This document shows, piece after piece, positions 61,957 to 64,000 of a stretch of 64,000 nt of DNA (positions within the stretch are counted from its first letter, which is position 1; every line of letters begins with the position of its first letter). The notes below the pieces were generated by a model, which was not told where the DNA came from, ran no database searches, and saw only the letters and a list, made by a program, of their open reading frames with translations. The position numbers and the translations under genes are program-made. Source of the stretch: Limnoperna fortunei (Eukaryota > Mollusca > Bivalvia > Mytilida > Modiolidae). Where the stretch lies: assembly GCA_944474755.1 (NCBI GenBank), contig OX104115.1, forward strand, positions 66,632,605 through 66,696,604. The letters run 5' to 3'.

Positions 61957-63233
61957 CCAGAGACTCTTAAGAGCCTGTATCACTCACCTGATTTTATAGG
62001 CAATGAAGATGGCATTTCCATGATGTTAAAGTAAGTCCTGTAATTTTCAATAAACTTTAAATAGGACCATCCAAACAATATTACTAGAAAGCTTTGTTTC
62101 ATTGGTTAACCGGTTGTATAGAGAATATTTTTTTTTATTTGCCCATGGGGTCCTATGTTAAACTAAGTCCTGCGGCGGTGGCGGCCATTTTGAATTTCCA
62201 ATTGCCATAAAAAACAAAAACTTTATACAGGACCATCCAAACAATATTGCTAGTAAGTTTTTGTTTCCATTGATTAACCGGTTTCAGAGAAGAAGCCTTT
62301 AAAAACTTTTTCCCATAGGGTTCTATGTTAAACTAAGTCCTGCGGTAGCGGCCATTTTGAATTTCCAATTGCCATAAAAAAAAAAAAAACTTTATAGAGG
62401 ACCATCCAAACAATATTGCTAGTAAGTTTTGTTTTGATTGGTTAAACGGTTTCAGAGAAGAAGCCCTTTTAAACTTTTTTCTCATAGGGTCGAATGTTAA
62501 ACCAAGTCCTGCGGTAGCGGCCATTTTGAATTTCCGATTGGGATAAAAAACATTAACTTTATAGAGGACCATCCAAACAATATTGCTAGTAAGTTGTGTT
62601 TCCATTGGTTGACCGGTTTCAGAAAAGAAGCCTTTCAAACTTTTCCCCATAGGGTCCTATGTTAAATTAAGTCCTGCGGTGGCAGCCATTTTGAATTTCC
62701 AATTGCCATAAAAAAACACAAACATTATAGAGGACCATCCAAACAATATTGCTAGCAAGTTTTTGTTTCCATTGATTAACTGGTTTCAGAGAAGAAGCCT
62801 TTTAAAACTTTTTCCCATAGGGTTCTATGTTAAACTAAGTCCTGCGGTGGTGGCCATTTTGAATTTCCAATTCCCATCAAAAACACAAACTTTATTAAGG
62901 ACCATTCAAACAATATTGCTAGTAAGTTTTGTTTTGATTGGTTAAACGGTTTCAGAGAAGAAGCCCTTTTTAACTTTTTTCCCATAGGGTCCTATGTTAA
63001 ACTAAGTCTTGAGGTGGCGGCCATATTGGTTTACCAATCAAAATAAAAAACACAAACTTTGTAAAGGTCCATCCAATGAACATTATGGCCAAGTTTGGTT
63101 TCAATTGGCCAAGTGGTTTCAGAGAAGAAGATTAAAATGTAAAAAGTTTACAGACGCCGACGACAACGACGACGACGGACGCAAAGTGATAACAATACTA
63201 GTAGCTCACATGACCCTTTGGGTCAGGTGAGCT
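61957..63233. mobile_element. Tandem-repeat-cored element, seven units of 167 bp, terminal hairpin
   Basis: The leader 'gactcttaagagcctgtatc' and 'ctcacctgattttataggc' precede units starting ggaccatccaaacaat at 62064, 62230, 62399, 62566, 62732, 62899 and a diverged 63066 (spacing 166-169). After a cgacgacgac-rich stretch (63156-63180) it ends in a hairpin, agctcacatgaccc / gggtcaggtgagct (63203-63233). The first and last bases share inverted ctcacctg/caggtgag. The architecture resembles Helentron-derived or pearl-type elements of bivalves. The frames at 62333-62650 and 62763-62945 are array artefacts. Confidence 0.82.
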
Positions 63234-63534
63234 AAAAATGGTTTAAAAATGCCAGATGTTGAAATATTTTCAATTTGAAAAAAATAATGAATTAGTATGG
63301 GGACCATTAGAATAATGTAAATATTCTCATTTCTTACTTTTGTTTTAAATGTGTGCTTTTTTAAAAATAGATTAAGAGGATACATGCAGTTAGTAGACAT
63401 TATGCCTGGGGGCTGGTATGCATGGTCTGATAATCAAATTCGATTTTGGAACTGATTGTAACTACTTCTAGGCTGAATTTTACTGCCAATATAATCTGAT
63501 GTTAGTTTAGTGATTTGTCAGGTTCCTTGCCAAA

Positions 63535-64000
63535 ACCAGAGGCTCTTAAGAGCCTGTATCGCTCACCTGATTTTATAGGCAATGAAGATGGCATTTCCCT
63601 GATGTTAAAGTAAGTCCTGTAATTTTCAATAAACTTTAAATAGGACCATCCAAACAATATTACTAGAAAGCTTTGTTTCATTGGTTAACTGGTTGTATAG
63701 AGAACTCAAGATTTTTTTTATTTGACCATAGGGTCCTATGTTAAACTAAGTCCTGCGGCGGTGGCGGCCATTTTTGAATTTCCAATTGCCATAAAAAACA
63801 TAAACTTTATAGAGGACCATCCAAACAATATTGCTAGTAAGTTTTTGTTTCCATTGATTAACCGGTTTCAGAGAAGAAGCCTTTAAAAACTTTTTCCCAT
63901 AGGGTCCTATGTTAAACTAAGTCCGGCGGTAGCGGCCATTTTGAATTTCCAATTGCCATAAAACACATAAACTTTATAGAGGACCATCCAAACAATATTG
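63535..64000. mobile_element. Second copy of the tandem-repeat-cored element, cut by the window edge
   Basis: Restarts with 'ggctcttaagagcctgtatc' and 'gctcacctgattttatagg', then units at 63643, 63814 and 63981. It is nearly identical to the start of the copy at 61957. Direct orientation, 300 bp after the first copy ends. Confidence 0.85.

Noticed and set aside
62333..62650. 105-residue open frame and others at 62763-63230
   Set aside because: They are translations of the 167-bp tandem units and repeat themselves.

Overview
The window is AT-rich animal nuclear DNA. Split coding exons with GT/AG boundaries, a kelch-like gene with long introns, tRNA-derived SINEs, DIRS and MULE transposons and satellite-like arrays with a period near 165 bp all point to a lophotrochozoan, most likely a bivalve mollusc. 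I see no prokaryotic features and no CRISPR-like system.

Layout. 1-5.7 kb: a short satellite block, then DNA with no recognisable gene. 5.7-15.3 kb: a minus-strand cluster of a small secreted, cysteine-rich protein family that I cannot name, with two readable members (5747-6298 and 8447-9103) and one decayed copy (14690-15290), separated by SINEs and another dispersed repeat. 15.9-23.1 kb: a three-level transposon nest. A SINE is split by a Mutator-like (MULE) element with a FLYWCH-type transposase remnant, flanked by 9-bp target duplications. That transposase is split in turn by a DIRS-type tyrosine-recombinase retrotransposon (Gag-like ORF, RT/RNase H ORF, frameshifted recombinase) with canonical inverted terminal repeats and an internal complementary region. 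23.1-26.5 kb: decayed tandem arrays.

27.2-45.8 kb: a nine-coding-exon kelch-like (BTB-BACK-Kelch) gene on the minus strand. I assembled it exon by exon; splice phases agree throughout and give 605 residues, the normal length for a KLHL Cullin-3 adaptor. Its introns hold many DNA transposons: a MULE with 305-bp inverted repeats and 9-bp target duplications, elements with internally repeated terminal motifs, foldbacks, and SINEs.

45.8-64 kb: no coding sequence that I can support. It holds two copies of a TTAA-flanked MITE, a CAGGG-ended element, a 627-bp foldback with 9-bp duplications, more SINEs, and arrays with a 167-bp unit that end in a hairpin, reminiscent of bivalve Helentron-derived or pearl-type elements. 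A possible non-coding first exon of the kelch gene lies near 58.9 kb. The genes do not form a common pathway; the window is mainly a record of layered transposition around one conserved host gene and one small lineage-type gene family.
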